The notes under the pieces: generated by a model | What the model was told of the DNA's origin: nothing | The model's database searches: none | Seen by the model: only the letters and a program-made list of their open reading frames with translations | Made by a program: the position numbers and the translations under genes | Part shown: positions 63,600 through 64,000 of the stretch, piece after piece | Layout of the letters: every line of letters begins with the position of its first letter | How positions within the stretch are numbered: the first letter of the stretch is position 1 | DNA from: Euborellia annulipes | Lineage: Eukaryota; Arthropoda; Insecta; Dermaptera; Anisolabididae | Length of the DNA: 64,000 bases | NCBI GenBank assembly: GCA_023213315.1 | Contig: JAKCPI010005336.1 | Span: forward strand, 59,605 to 123,604 | Direction of reading: 5' to 3'

Positions 63600-64000
63600 C
63601 CCCCCCCCCCCTAATTTTTTTTTTTTTAATTTTTCATTCGATTTTAATAAAATTTAAAATGTGGCTTTCTTAGGGTGTAAATAATTGAAAAATGGTATTT
63701 TAGACCTCAGAAAGTCAAATCACCCCCCTGTCCCCCCTGAAATTTATTTTTCATTCGATTTTAATAAAATTTAAAATCTTGCTTTCTTAGGGTGTAAATA
63801 ATTGAAAAATGGTATTTTTGACCTCAGAAAGTCAAATCACCCCCCTGTCCCCCCTGAAATTTATTTTTCATTCGATTTTAATAAAATTTAAAATCTTGCT
63901 TTCTTAGGGTGTAAATAATTGAAAAATGGTATTTTAGACCTCAGAAAGTCAAATCACCCCCCTGGCCCCCCTAAAATTGATTTTTCATTCGATTTTAATA
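63600..64000 (+). repeat. 117-bp tandem repeat running off the window
   Basis: TTTTCATTCGATTTTAATAA recurs with the C at 63635, 63752, 63869 and 63986, an exact 117-bp period. Each unit includes TTTCTTAGGGTGTAAATAAT, GACCTCAGAAAGTCAAATCA and CCCCCCTG.CCCCCCT. Confidence 0.92.

Overview
The window is eukaryotic nuclear DNA: A+T-rich, intron-bearing and packed with short transposons. Two protein genes are certain, both on the minus strand. Their sequences and intron-rich, MITE/SINE-rich setting suggest an arthropod or other invertebrate; I cannot name the species.

Gene 1 (1729-37563, minus) is a long-chain acyl-CoA synthetase of the ACSL1/5/6 type. Eleven coding exons join in frame into 681 codons. 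There are two alternative first coding exons. The distal one (37417-37571) encodes a membrane-anchor N-terminus. The proximal one (28132 to about 28500) has its own CCAAT/TATA-like promoter and encodes a shorter, non-hydrophobic N-terminus, giving a 658-aa protein. Both splice in phase 0 to the same exon at 11120-11243. The first intron (26 kb, or 17 kb from the proximal exon) is almost entirely repeats.

Gene 2 (54771-59362, minus) is the SNARE VTI1A. Five exons give 220 aa, complete with the C-terminal membrane anchor. It lies upstream of ACSL in the same orientation. ACSL5 and VTI1A are also close neighbours in the human genome (10q25), so the linkage may be ancient. To the right, on the plus strand, is a spliced-looking transcript unit (about 60.5-62.15 kb) with a tandemly duplicated 66-nt exon. 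It could be a small-protein gene or a non-coding RNA divergent from VTI1A.

The rest is repeat landscape. It includes hAT-type MITEs with intact 8-bp target duplications, Tc1/mariner- and pogo-like termini, and palindromic foldback elements (the largest, at 33944-35125, has CACTA-type ends and a TAA duplication). There are at least three tRNA-like SINE families and a separate GAA-tailed retroposon with 13-22 bp duplications. A dispersed element (family A below) is present in about ten copies. A 117-bp tandem repeat runs off the right end. Many elements are nested, so relative insertion order can be read. Several repeats carry a hammerhead-ribozyme-like core, the most unusual RNA signal in the window.

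Stretches where I see no gene or recognisable repeat are listed as such. Boundaries of diverged repeats are approximate; exon boundaries of the two main genes were set by splice sites plus an unbroken reading frame.
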